A DNA stretch of 63,323 nt, taken from NCBI GenBank assembly GCA_024220525.1, contig JAMYWO010000131.1:1-63323 (forward strand). The letters are read 5' to 3'. The DNA comes from Cochliopodium minus. Taxonomy: Eukaryota; Discosea; Himatismenida; Cochliopodiidae. Below the pieces are notes generated by a model that worked only from the letters and a program-made list of their open reading frames with translations, was not told the DNA's origin and made no database searches. Shown here piece by piece: positions 10,901 through 21,314 of this stretch (its first letter is position 1; the number at the start of each line of letters is the position of its first letter). Made by a program: the position numbers and the translations under genes.

Positions 10901-13026
10901 TATGATTTATTCATTCAAAAGAATTTTCACTTAGCTTCTACCGAACTGTCCAAGAAAACACAATTACTTTGGAACAACTGCCCGAAGTCAAAAAAATTTT
11001 GGGAATCCTTGAAAAATACGATGGAGAAAGAGAAGCGCTTCATCCGACCGTCATAGACCACAAAAAAAAATTTATTGAAAAAATAAATGAAGTAAAAAAA
11101 ATAATTTTTTCACCATATTTTTTTTAAAGTTTTTTTTAATTTATTTTTATTAATTTTTTTAATAATTTTTTTTAATTTTTTTTTTATTATTTATTTTTAA
11201 TTATTATCTTCACTTTTTATTTTTATTTTTATTTTTTTATTTTGATTTTTATTTTTATTTATTATTTTTTTTTTTATTTTTAGTTTTTAGTTTTTAGTTT
11301 TGTTTTTTATTTTTAACAAAATTTTCAAAAAAATATTTTTTTTAATAAAATAGATTAACATTGAAGATTGTTTCATTCCTACTTTGGAAGATTCCTTGAA
11401 CGAGGCTTTGGTTTTCATTAACTCTGACATTCTTCACAAACAAAGCATAAACTACAAAAAAGAAAAACGTAAAAAAATAAAATAAAAAAAATGTTCAACA
11501 AAAAAAAAATAAAAAAAATTTAATTATTTCAAAAAAATAAAAAAAATCAAAAAAATCTGAAAACAAAAAAATTATTCAGAATAAAAGATAAGTTTTTAAA
11601 AAACACGGTGTTGTTCAAAAAATTATTTCAAAAATTTAAAATTTAAAAAATAAAAAAAAAAAAATAAAAAAAAAAAAATTTCAAAAAAAAAATTTCAAAA
11701 AAAAAAAGTTTCTTCATTGGGACAAATAAAAAATGAGATTGAAATTACAATAAACAAAGTGTTGAAGGGAGAAGAAAAAAATGAGTTGACAACGTGGTGG
11801 CACAATCTCATACAAGTCACTACGGAGAATTTTCTTAAGTGCAAAGCTTACGTGGATAATTGCACTTCATATGACTATGTAAAAAAAAATAATAATAAAT
11901 AATAAATAATAAATAATAAATAAATAATAATAAAAATAAATAATAATAAATAAATAATAATAAATAAATAATAAAAATAAAAAATAAATAATAAAAATAA
12001 AAATAAAAATAAAAAATAAATAAAAATAAATAAAAATAAATAATAAAAATAAAAATAAATAATAAAAATAAAAATAAAAAATAATTTCAAAAAAAAGTAT
12101 TAAAATATTAAAAAAAAATATTAAAATAATAAAAATAAAATTAATTTCATTTAGATTAACCAACCTCCTTTGAATTGGGAAGGTGTCAAATTCAATTACG
12201 AGCTGATTACCAAGTTTCTTAAAAACAGAGAAGAAGTGGTTGAGAATGACAAGCTGGAAACTAACGACCCTTTTGTATTGTAATAAAAAATAATAAATAA
12301 AAATACAAATAAAAAAATAAAAAAAATAAAAAAACAAAAAAAAATAAAAAAATAAAAAAATAAAAAAATAAAAAATAAAAAAATAAAAAATAAAAAAATA
12401 AAAAATAAATAAATTCTTTGAAATAAATAAATAAAAAATGAAAAAATGAAAAAAATAATAAAAAAAATAAAAAAAAATTAAAAATTTTAAAATTAGGAAA
12501 TGGAAGAAAAAATCATATTTGTCTTTGTTGGAGGAAGTGAAAGATTTGGTTTATCCTAAAATAGACCAACATATCATTTTGACATTAAAGGTGATTTCTT
12601 TGGTGATTTCTGCTGACGAGAAAATCCACCAAAAGTTTTCTTGTGACATTAAAACGAACAATATGTTTGAAATTTATGGTGACATCAACAAATTTTTTGG
12701 GAAATGTACAAAAGATAATACAAATTTAACAAACGAAATGATAAATGATGTAAATTAATTTTTTTTTTATTAATAAATTTTTATTATTTATTAAATTATT
12801 TTTTTTTTTTGTAAATTATTTTCTTAATTTTTTTATTATAAAGATAAATAATAGACTAAAGGATATGGACTATTTATTTGAAATGAAGAGGCTTGAAAAT
12901 AACCCTCAAGAAAAACAGCTGCACATTGTTCCCATTGGTGGTCTTTGTTATAACCGTATCATCAGATTACAACACGAAATGAAGACAGTGATTGATGTAT
13001 GGGAAAAGCAATTTGATAAAAAATAA
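7993..13026 (+). CDS. DEP-domain protein with long unrecognised C-terminal region
   Basis: Starts at ATG 7993 behind an A run. Exons 1-2 encode a DEP domain: DRKWYFRTYKNCFVG, then SEAVAWFINKGYARNKEKAV, then GMKMQKAGLITH, continuing after a GTGATA-donor intron with EHNFKDANLFYQ. DEP domains target signalling proteins to membranes or receptors. The remaining ten or so exons (8580-9043, 9383-9623, 9845-9938, 10174-10455, 10922-11092, 11354-11469, 11711-11878, 12155-12282, 12497-12750, 12844-13026) give a largely helical protein with no domain I recognise; a regulatory scaffold is an inference. Exon joining is supported by phase. The last junction (GTATGG after VID) might instead be an intron, so the C terminus is less certain. 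Confidence 0.72.
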
Positions 13027-13105
13027 AAAAACAAAAAACTTTTTAAAAAGACATATTTATTTAAAATTAAAACTTTTTTTAAAAAAATTATTAAAAATTT
13101 TTTTT

Positions 13106-15713
13106 TTATATTTTCGACTGTTTGTCAATATTTTCGTATTGCAAAAAAGTAATAAATATTTGGATGATAATTAATACAATAGGTTTTGGGATCTTACATT
13201 TCATTTTTGAAAAGAAAAAAATTTTTAAAGACAAAACAAAAGTAAAAATTGACTTTTGCTGTTTTTTGAAATATTTGTTCCTGTGCACGTTCCAAAGTTT
13301 ATGAAAAGAATTATCCTCAAATATTTGGATGCATTCCAAAACACCAGTTTTTTTTGAGTAATCAATAGCAAGGGTATTATCCTTTTAAAAAAATAAAAAA
13401 ATAAAAAAATAAATTAAAAAATTTAAAAAAAGAAATTAAATAAAAAAGAAATTAAACAATAAAAACAAGATTTTTAAAAATACTTCGCTCATTATGTTTG
13501 GGTCTGCTCCATTGAATAGCAGATAAACTATCATTTCTGTGTTACAGTTTTTTGTAAAATACATGAGAGGAGTGATTCTGTATTGGTTATGAGCCTTAAC
13601 ACAGTAAAAGTTGAAGAAGCAATCTATTTTCGTTTTTGGAAGCAACAAATCCAACAATTCTATGTTGTTTCCATTGTTTGTTCCTTTGCAGTATGCACTC
13701 ATCACTTCGCTATAATCAGTAGGATCTTTAATCAAAAAAGAAATTTAAATTTATTGTTGAATAAATTTTAAAAAAATAAAAAATAAAAATAAAATAAAAT
13801 ATTAATAAATAAAAACGGAATTAAATAATAAAATAAAAAATAAAAAAAACGGAATTAAATAATAAAAATAATAAAAATAAAAAAAAACAATAAATAAAAA
13901 TAAAAATGAAAATGAAAACAATATTAAATTAAAAAAAAAACAAAAAAATAAAAATAAAAAACAAAATTAATTGATAAAAAAAAAAAAAAAAAAAAATTAA
14001 AACTATTTTTTTTACTCATAGAAAGAAACTTCTGTACAATTTTGGTGTTTGAAGAATAACAACTTTGATAGAGAGCTTTGTTGAGGTCAAATGAACAGTT
14101 TTCAACGAAAAAATCAAGCATTTTGTATCTGAACAAGCTGATGCTTAGTGATATACATTCATCGAAGCACTGTGCTCCTTTTTCTATGAAAAACTTTGTT
14201 CTTTCTATGTTTTGTGTTAAAACGTTTTCGATAATTGCGCTACTACAATTCGCAAAAATGATTAAAAAAAATTAAAAAAATTAAAAAAAATAAAAATAAA
14301 ATCAAATTAAAAAAATTATTAAAATAAAATAAAAAAGATTGAAAAAAAAATTTATAAAAAATGAATTAAAAATTAAAAAATAAAATGAAATTAAAAAAAT
14401 TATTAAAATAAAATATAAAAAAAAATAAAAAAAAAAAGAAATGAAATATAAATAATGATTATTTCAAAAAAAATTTCTACTCAAAATCATCAGCTCCATT
14501 TTGTAAAGCAAGATTGTAATATTTCTCCATTCCGTTTAAAGAATTAGTCAGACATTCGTTCCAGTTTTGATAACCAACAGAGATCAAATACTCTATTACG
14601 TCCTCATTCCTACCCATCAATGCATGATAAAACGTCGAGCTCAGTTGTGTTTCCGTGATTACTAATTTGAAATTAATTTTTTGAATTTATTTAGATTAAA
14701 TTTTAATTTTTGAAATTAATTTTATTGAATGTGTTTGAATGAATATATTCCCCATATAAATATGCGAGATATAGACAGTGTTTTAATTATCAGTTCAAAA
14801 TTTAAATAAAAATTTGATTAAAGTAAGAATGTATCAATTTAAATCTCTTCCATAATTATAATTAATTTTATTGAATTTATTTTGAAATTTTAAATTATAT
14901 AAATATTTTTAAATTATTTTAATCAATTCATTTTTTATTTATAATTAATTCATTTTTTATTTATTTAATTCATTTTATTTATTTTAATTTGATTAAAATT
15001 TATTTAATTTTCTTTAAATTTATTTCAATAGTTAATTAAAATTTAATTGTTTTATTCTTAATTTATTTTACCATCTTTATAGAAATACTTGGCGAGCTCC
15101 AAGTGACCATATTTACAACATCTGTAAAACGCTTCGTACCAATTATTAGCTCCCTTTTGAATCATCAGTTCAACTAAATCCACATTTCCTGATGTACAAG
15201 CTCCTTTCAATCCTAAAATACCCAAAAATAAAATTAATTCAAAAAAAAAGTGAAAAAAAACTTTTAACAGAAAAACATTTATAAAAGAAAAACATTTTAA
15301 AAATTTTGTTAAAAAAAACACTATGAAAAATAATCAAATTTTTAAAATTAAAAATATTTTAAATAATATTTAAAAATCTAAAATTTTATAAATGAAAAAT
15401 ATCAAAAATTATATTTAATAAAGCCAAAAAATAAAAATAAAAAATCAAAAAATATTTAATAAAAATATTAAAAAAAAATAATAGTTTTACCCCAACTGAT
15501 AATATCTTCATCTAAAGAAATGAAATAATCAATTATATGAGTGACACCATTGGAACAAGCCTCATAAAAACCAAGGGTGTGATATTCTGCTTCTATTGCG
15601 CAAAACTTGACTAGATCGAGGTTTCCTGAATTTACTGCGTTCATCATTCCTCTTGTCACATCTATTTTTTTCAATGAAAATTCTTTGGCTAGTTCCAAAA
15701 ATCCTCCTGATTA
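13106..15713 (-). CDS. Ankyrin-repeat protein with C-terminal W-HR module (5' end missing)
   Basis: Exons on the minus strand: 15713-15491, 15213-15073, 14666-14477, 14251-14018, then DPTDYSEVMSAYCKG (from about 13725), and the last exon starting DNTLAIDYSKKTG and ending at 13106. Ankyrin-like helices are visible: GMMNAVNSGNLDLVKFC, GACTSGNVDLVELMIQKGA, FYRCCKYGHLELAKYF, NEDVIEYLISVG, TPLMYFTKNCNTEMIVYLL. The C terminus carries LWNVHRNKYF ... VLSLK ... IPKPIVLIIIQIF, the module also found in the two other ankyrin genes and the RCC1 gene. The first exon seen starts mid-repeat, and only AAAAAT-rich intron lies between it and the single N at 15876, so the 5' exons were lost at the assembly join. 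Protein-interaction adaptor is an inference. Confidence 0.78.
14729..14824 (-). repeat. 96-bp intronic element, copy 1
   Basis: Read on the minus strand (the sense strand of the host ankyrin gene), this is identical over 96 bases to + strand 52262-52357. It lies inside the 406-nt intron between exons 15073 and 14666. Flanking intron sequence is unrelated at once on both sides and no target-site duplication is seen. It contains GCGAGATATAGACAG on the + strand and ATATGGGGAATATATTC on the sense strand. Confidence 0.9.
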
Positions 15714-15798
15714 TTTTTTTTTTTTGGAAATAATATTATTATTTATGGCAAAAAAATAAAAATCAAAAATAAAAATCAAAATATAATAAAATAAATAG

Positions 15799-15802
15799 TA
15801 AA

Positions 15803-15833
<31 letters not shown>

Positions 15834-15875
15834 TAAAAATAAAAATAAAAATAAAAATAAAAATAAAAATAAAAA
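15799..15875 (+). repeat. AAAAAT simple repeat abutting assembly join
   Basis: More than ten AAAAAT units ending exactly at the single N at 15876. Low-complexity intronic sequence that probably stopped assembly. Confidence 0.9.
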
Positions 15876-15876
15876 N
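15876..15876. other. Single-N assembly join
   Basis: One ambiguous base separates an ankyrin gene missing its 5' end (left) from a NOL9-like gene missing its 3' end (right). Both genes are cut at the same base, which indicates a scaffold join rather than a sequencing ambiguity. Confidence 0.85.
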
Positions 15877-16053
15877 ATCGTTAGAATTAATCTCGATTAT
15901 ATCTTTTTTATCTTCGTTAATTTTGTTTGTATCTTTCTTATTCTTTTTCTTTTCATCTTTGATATTATTCGTATTATCATTCTGTGTTGATATCCATTTG
16001 GGTGAATTGAAATAATCAGATTGAGGAGATACTTTTGATATCTTATTTTTGGA
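15877..16053 (-). repeat. Duplicated segment, copy 1 (allele or contig overlap)
   Basis: Matches 61945-62136 in the same orientation, apart from a 15-nt in-frame indel (extra Lys/Asp codons in the other copy) and a few substitutions. It starts at one single-N join, and its partner ends at another. Confidence 0.85.
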
Positions 16054-16374
16054 TTGTTTTTGATCTTTATTATCTATCTTGGTATCATTATCACCTTTAT
16101 CATTTTTATTTACTTGATGTTTCTTGTTGGTATTGGTTTTAACAGATACATTCTTTCTCTTTTTGTTTTGTTTGGCATTATCCCGCTCAATATAATCATC
16201 ATTCTTATTATTTTCTTGATTTATATCAACAGCAGGAGATTTATTATTATTTTTTAAAGAGGGATGAGCTATAAGGCTCGGTTTAGTAATGGGAGCCTTG
16301 ATGTTTTTCCCAAAATTAGATTTCTGATTCTCAACAGGTTTTTTACTAACCAAATTTCTCAAATTCTTTCTCAT
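15877..16374 (-). CDS. N-terminal part of NOL9/Grc3-like protein (cut at join)
   Basis: Starts at ATG 16374 (MRKNLRNLVSKKPVENQ) behind an A run and is open until the N at 15876. The product is Lys/Asn/Asp-rich and disordered, ending KDIIEINSND. The last 177 bases are nearly identical to 61945-62136, where the same frame continues into the Clp1/Grc3 body, so this is almost certainly the start of that gene or of its allele. A basic disordered N terminus is usual for nucleolar processing factors. Confidence 0.7.
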
Positions 16375-16422
16375 TTTTTTTTATTTTTTTTTATAATTTT
16401 TAGCTGAAAATTTGTTTATTTT

Positions 16423-17081
16423 TTAAAGTTTAGAATTGAACCACTTGAAAGAACGATCAGTGCTCTTCTTACTCCACGTACAAACTTGTTTAACAGAAAG
16501 ATAAGCATCCAACCCCCAAATACCCATTTCTCTTCCAATACCTGATTTCTTGCAACCTCCCCACTATAATTATTTCAAAAAAAAAATTTTTAAATAATTT
16601 TTTCAAAAAAAAAAAAATAAATTAAATCTTTATTTTTTTTTACAGGTAACTCTTTTGGCGAAGGTTGAGCACAATTTACCCATGTGACTCCTACTCTTAA
16701 GTTTTTAACTACTCTGTTGCACCTTTCTTCATTTCCAGAGAAAACAGCACCAGCAAGACCTATAATATTTAAAAAAATAAAAAATAAAAATTTAAATTAT
16801 TTTAAAAAATAAAAATATTACCATACTCTGTATCATTAGCCAAACGTATTGCTTCTTCTTCAGTTTCAAAAGATTGAATTAAAAGAACAGGTCCAAAGAT
16901 TTCTTCTCTCCAAACAGTCATAGACTCAGTTACATTGTCAAAAATGGTGGGTCTTACAAAATAACCCTTTATTTTAAAATAAAAAATTTTCAAAAATAAA
17001 AAAATAAAAAAAAATAAATTAAAAAAATAAAAAAAAATAAAATAATAAAAATAAAAAAATAAAAAATAAAAGATATAAAAT

Positions 17082-17117
<36 letters not shown>

Positions 17118-19741
17118 AAATAAAAAATAAAAATAAATAAAAATAAAAAATAAAAAATAAAAATAAAAATAAAAATAAAAATAAAAAAATACAAAAATAA
17201 AAGTTTTGTACTTCGGGGAAATCTTGTGAACTTGGTAACCCCCCTGTTAATAAAGTAGCTCCTTCTTTTACTGCAGATTCAATATAACGTTTGATCTTTT
17301 CGTATTGTGATTTGGAGACGACAGGTCCCATTTTGGTTCCTTCAGAGAGACCATTGCCCACCTTAATGAGATTTGTTTCTTCGACCAATCTTTTAACTAC
17401 TTTATCTTTTATAGATTTGTGCAACAATAATCTAAAATAAATGAAATTTTATCATGAATAATTTATTTTTAATTAATTTTATTTTTTAATTTATTTTAAT
17501 TTTTTAATTTTTTATTTTCTTAAACCTTGATGTTGCCGAACAAATTTGACCCGCGTTCCAAAAAATGGAGCACAACATCCAATCGATTGCATTTTCGATA
17601 TCTTCAACATCATCAAAACAAATCAAAGAACTTTTACCACCCAACTCTAAAAAATGAAAAATTTTGTTAAATTTTTATCAATATTTTAAGGTTTATAAAA
17701 TTAATTTTTATTATTTTAATTTATTTTTATATAATATTACCCAAAGTGATAGCTTTAACTCCTTCACTTACATTGTTCATGATACGTGATCCCGTAAGAT
17801 AACTTCCAGTAAAAGATACTTTGTCAATAAGAGGACTAGTGACTAATGGGTTTCCCTGTTTAAATTTAAAATAAAAAATGAAAATAAAGAAAGTTTTTTT
17901 TTTACAGTAACAGCACCATCACCTGTTAAAACATTCAAAACTCCAGGAGGTAATCCTGCGATATTGGCCAGTCTAGCAAAGTGCAAAAGGGACAATGGAG
18001 TGATTTCGGAAGGTTTTATAACAGCAGTACATCCAGCAGCAAGNNNNNNNNNNNNNNNNNNNNNNNNNNNNNNNNNNNNNNNNNNNNNNNNNNNNNNNNN
18101 NNNNNNNNNNNNNNNNNNNNNNNNNNNNNNNNNNNNNNNNNNNGCCAGTCTAGCAAAGTGCAAAAGGGACAATGGAGTGATTTCGGAAGGTTTTATAACA
18201 GCAGTACATCCAGCAGCAAGCGCGCCTGATAATTTCCAGATAGCCTTTTTTTAAAAAAAAAAAAAAATTAAAAAATTCTCAATATACATTTAAATAAATT
18301 GAAAATAATTCAAACAATCATAAGAGGATAATTAAAAGGACAAATCAATGCACAAACACCTATTGGCTCGTACCTAACAGTACCTTCCAAAAAGTCGTCT
18401 GAACAATTTACGACACTGTTTTGTCTTTCGTCAAGTTGGACTGCCAACTCAGCATAGTAGTCCAAGTGTTTATAACAAGCGATCATATCTTCTTTAGCTT
18501 CAGACAAAGGTTTTCCTAAACAAAAATTAAAATTATATTGAGTGGTTAGGATATTTTTAAAAAATTTAAATTAAAAAAAATAATTTATTTCGAACCATTG
18601 TCTGTGGTTTCTAATATTGCCAAGTCTTCTAAGTTTTGTTGTATCAAGGTGGATATTCTTCTGAGATACTCAGCACGTTGCTTTCCTGTAGTATTGCTCC
18701 AACTTGGAAATGCTTTTTGTGCGGCCCTGATCGCAACATCTACATCTCTAATAATAAATGAATAAATGAATAAAACTTTTAAAAAAGTTTAAAAACAATC
18801 ATTCATTACCTTTTACTACTATTTGGAACCTAATATCAATTTTAATAGTTTAATTTATTTTATTTATAAAAATTATAATTTTTTTTTATACCTCCACTAT
18901 AACTTTTGATGTTGCAGGATTGTATACATCAATGTATTGTTCAACTTTTGATTTTGAATCCACTGATCTATAGAATTTTCCATCTACATAATTTGCTTGT
19001 GGAAGAAAGATATTTGGGGAAGTGAGATTTATTCTTCCCAATGTTATCCATTCTGAATGATCCTTTGATGGATCGTATAATGTTAATTGGATAGCTGTTG
19101 TTCTGAATATTATGTTTGTAAAATTATTGTTCTGGATAGCATTGTATGCCCTGTTTTTTGATTCATCCTCTTTGCCATAAAATAAGGAGATATGTGGATA
19201 AAATAATCCCTAAAATAAATATTCAAAAAAAATTGAAATAATTTTTGCTTCATATCTCAAAGATTTCGTCAATATTTGATAATATAGATTCAATCATAAT
19301 ATTATTTTTATCTTTTTGATATCATATGATGTTTTATTCGATATATTAACATTCTTTAATATTTCTTTATAATATCAAATCTGTGTTATCATTTACCTCT
19401 TGCATGATAGATTTGAATTTGTTTTCTGCAATTCTCCTTGCTTTTTGCAAAGTTTCACTGCTCGGATCACATTCCAAATAAATGCTTTGGAAAAATTGTG
19501 TTCCTGTCTGCAATTTACCAATTTTGACATCAAAATGATCTTGTTTAATTTGTGTTGCCAATTCCCTTGATAATTTGATAATTTTTTCAATCTCTTCATA
19601 TTTATCCTTTTTAGGAATATTGAGGGTGGCTAATGTGATATGTGGCAAGTAATTGATTGGATTGCTATTGTTGATAATGGAAGATAATTTGGAAATAACT
19701 TTGCATTCTTTATTTCCTATCAAGAACAAACTGATTTTCAT
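16423..19741 (-). CDS. Fusion: 2H phosphoesterase (cyclic phosphodiesterase-like) + aldehyde dehydrogenase (ALDH10/betaine-aldehyde type)
   Basis: ATG 19741 ([12 protein letters not shown]). The N-terminal ~190 residues are a 2H phosphoesterase with both catalytic motifs: PHITLAT in exon 1 and PHISLFYG at the start of exon 2 (19209-18893). In that same exon, with no stop, the frame runs into an ALDH N terminus ([28 protein letters not shown]). Later exons give [30 protein letters not shown] with the catalytic Glu, [11 protein letters not shown] with the catalytic Cys, [16 protein letters not shown] and [18 protein letters not shown], closest to betaine/aminoaldehyde dehydrogenases. A 20-nt microexon encodes VPNSSK. 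2H enzymes of this type open ADP-ribose or nucleotide cyclic phosphates; ALDH oxidises aldehydes with NAD(P). The exon around 18044-18143 is broken only by an artificial gap. Confidence 0.88.
17967..18220. other. Artificial gap: 100 N flanked by an exact 77-base duplication
   Basis: Bases 17967-18043 and 18144-18220 are identical, with 100 N between them. Removing one copy plus the N run restores an unbroken ALDH exon ([19 protein letters not shown]). An exact 77-base overlap is what a de Bruijn assembler with k=77 leaves at contig ends. Confidence 0.93.
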
Positions 19742-19999
19742 TTTTTTTTTTTTATTTTTTTTTATCAATTTTTATTATGTCGAAAAAGTTTGAGATTTTA
19801 GATTCCTTTTCTTTTTTCACCATCCCATTTCCTTAGATCTACTTCTAAAGCCTCTTTTAAACTTATTTCAAAGTTGAAAAGAAAAGTTTATTATGGGAAA
19901 AAAGAAAGTTCTCTTTCTTTCAAAAATGTATTAAAATTAACTCTTCTTGAGTTGATTCAATTTCTAATTGTTTGAGAAATAAAATAAAAAAAAAAAAAA

Positions 20000-21187
20000 A
20001 TGAAAATCACTAACAAGATAAGCAAAAAAAATTACTTGAAATCATATCCAATTAGGATGTTTTCAAATAATGTATCGAATAAAAACATTTTGAGCTTCGA
20101 TATTGGAATCAAGAATCTTGCATTCTGCTTTTATGATCCGAATGAAAAACAAATCATGAAGTGGGGAACAAGAAACATCATTAATTCCAAATCCAAAAAT
20201 TTTATAATGAATGTGGCAGATTTTTTCAATACATTCGAGAAGGAGGAAAAAGAATTATTCGATAGTATAGGATCTGTGGTGATTGAACAACAAGTGAGAG
20301 GAAACATGAGGATAATCGAAGCTATTATATATTCAATGTATCAATCAAGAATGGAAACCAAAATAATCAATCCAAAAAGTGTAAAAAATTTATTTTTTAA
20401 AAGATTATCCATCATCTTAAGAAAAATCTATTGAAAAAAAAAATTTTCTTATCTTTGTCCTTTTTTTAAAAGGTGAAAACTTACTTCAACTCAATTTATC
20501 CTTTGAAACCAAATAAAAAGAAAGTTTCATCAACCGCCAAATACAGACAAAACAAATTAAGAAGTGTTGAATTGGCAAAACAAATATTAGATCTTAGATA
20601 TGAGACTCCTAAGAAAGGATCAGATGAAAGTAAGTAATTATTTAAACAAAAATATTTTTTACCTTTATGCTTGTTATTATAAAGAAATTGACAAAGATAT
20701 CGTTCTAAAACCAAAAATAAAAGAAAAAAACTGGTCTCATTTCTTTAATAAACAAGCGAAGAAAGATGATCTTTCGGACTCTTTTTTACAAGCTATTTAT
20801 TTCAGTGAGAAACCAACTATTGTAGTTGTAGAGAAACTCAAAATTAAAAATGTAACTTCAAAAAAGTCCGACAAGAACAAAAGTATGACCATTGAAGAAG
20901 AGATAGACAATAAAAGGGATGAAAAGGAAGTAAAAGAAGAGAAAAAGGATTTAAAACAAGAAAAAATTGGAAAAGAAAAGAAAGAAGAGAAAATAAATAA
21001 AAAAGGAAAACAATCCCCGAAGGATAAAAACACAACAGAAAAAGATACAAAAAAAGAAACTTTACCAAAGAAACTTGAAAAAGGTAAAAAACCGAAAGAA
21101 GATACAATTAATGAATCTGACAAAGAAGAAAAAATTACAACACTCAAAATCAAAATTCCAACAAAAACTAAGAATCAAAAGAAATAG
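20000..21187 (+). CDS. Holliday junction resolvase, poxvirus A22 / Ydc2 type, probably mitochondrial
   Basis: Three exons (20000-20380, 20473-20629, 20685-21187). RNase H-like fold residues are in place: first Asp in ILSFDIGIKNLAF, the Glu in VVIEQQVRGN, and the acidic pair in KKDDLSDSFLQAIYF. YFNSIYPLKPNKKK and KYRQNKLRSVELAKQIL fill the middle as in this family. It cleaves four-way DNA junctions; fungal relatives (Cce1/Ydc2) act on mitochondrial DNA, and large DNA viruses carry homologues. The ~30-residue N-terminal extension (MKITNKISKKNYLKSYPIRM) is basic and Asp/Glu-free, consistent with a mitochondrial presequence. A long Lys/Glu-rich tail follows the catalytic domain and is not part of the family. 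It is divergent from the ALDH fusion. Confidence 0.85.
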
Positions 21188-21314
21188 AAACAGTTTTTGA
21201 TCTAATAAAAATTATCAAATTTTTAATTAAAAATAAAATAAAAAAAAACTTAAAGAAGAGAATAATTTTTTATACACTATATAATTTCTCCTTCATAATT
21301 GAAATTCTTTCAAA

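Noticed and set aside
11875-12337. Long minus-strand frames made of Phe, Ile, Tyr and Leu, resembling membrane proteins (also at 9619-9819, 16802-17194, 32891-33142)
   Set aside because: They are translations of AAAAAT/TTTTTA intron repeats and cover real exon ends on the other strand or frame.
15877-16053. A genuine segmental duplication or two paralogous NOL9-like genes
   Set aside because: Both copies end exactly at single-N joins and hold complementary halves of one gene, so a contig overlap or allele is simpler; it stays testable with long reads.
20797-21153. Minus-strand Ser/Phe-rich frames
   Set aside because: Shadows of the Lys/Glu-rich tail of the resolvase.
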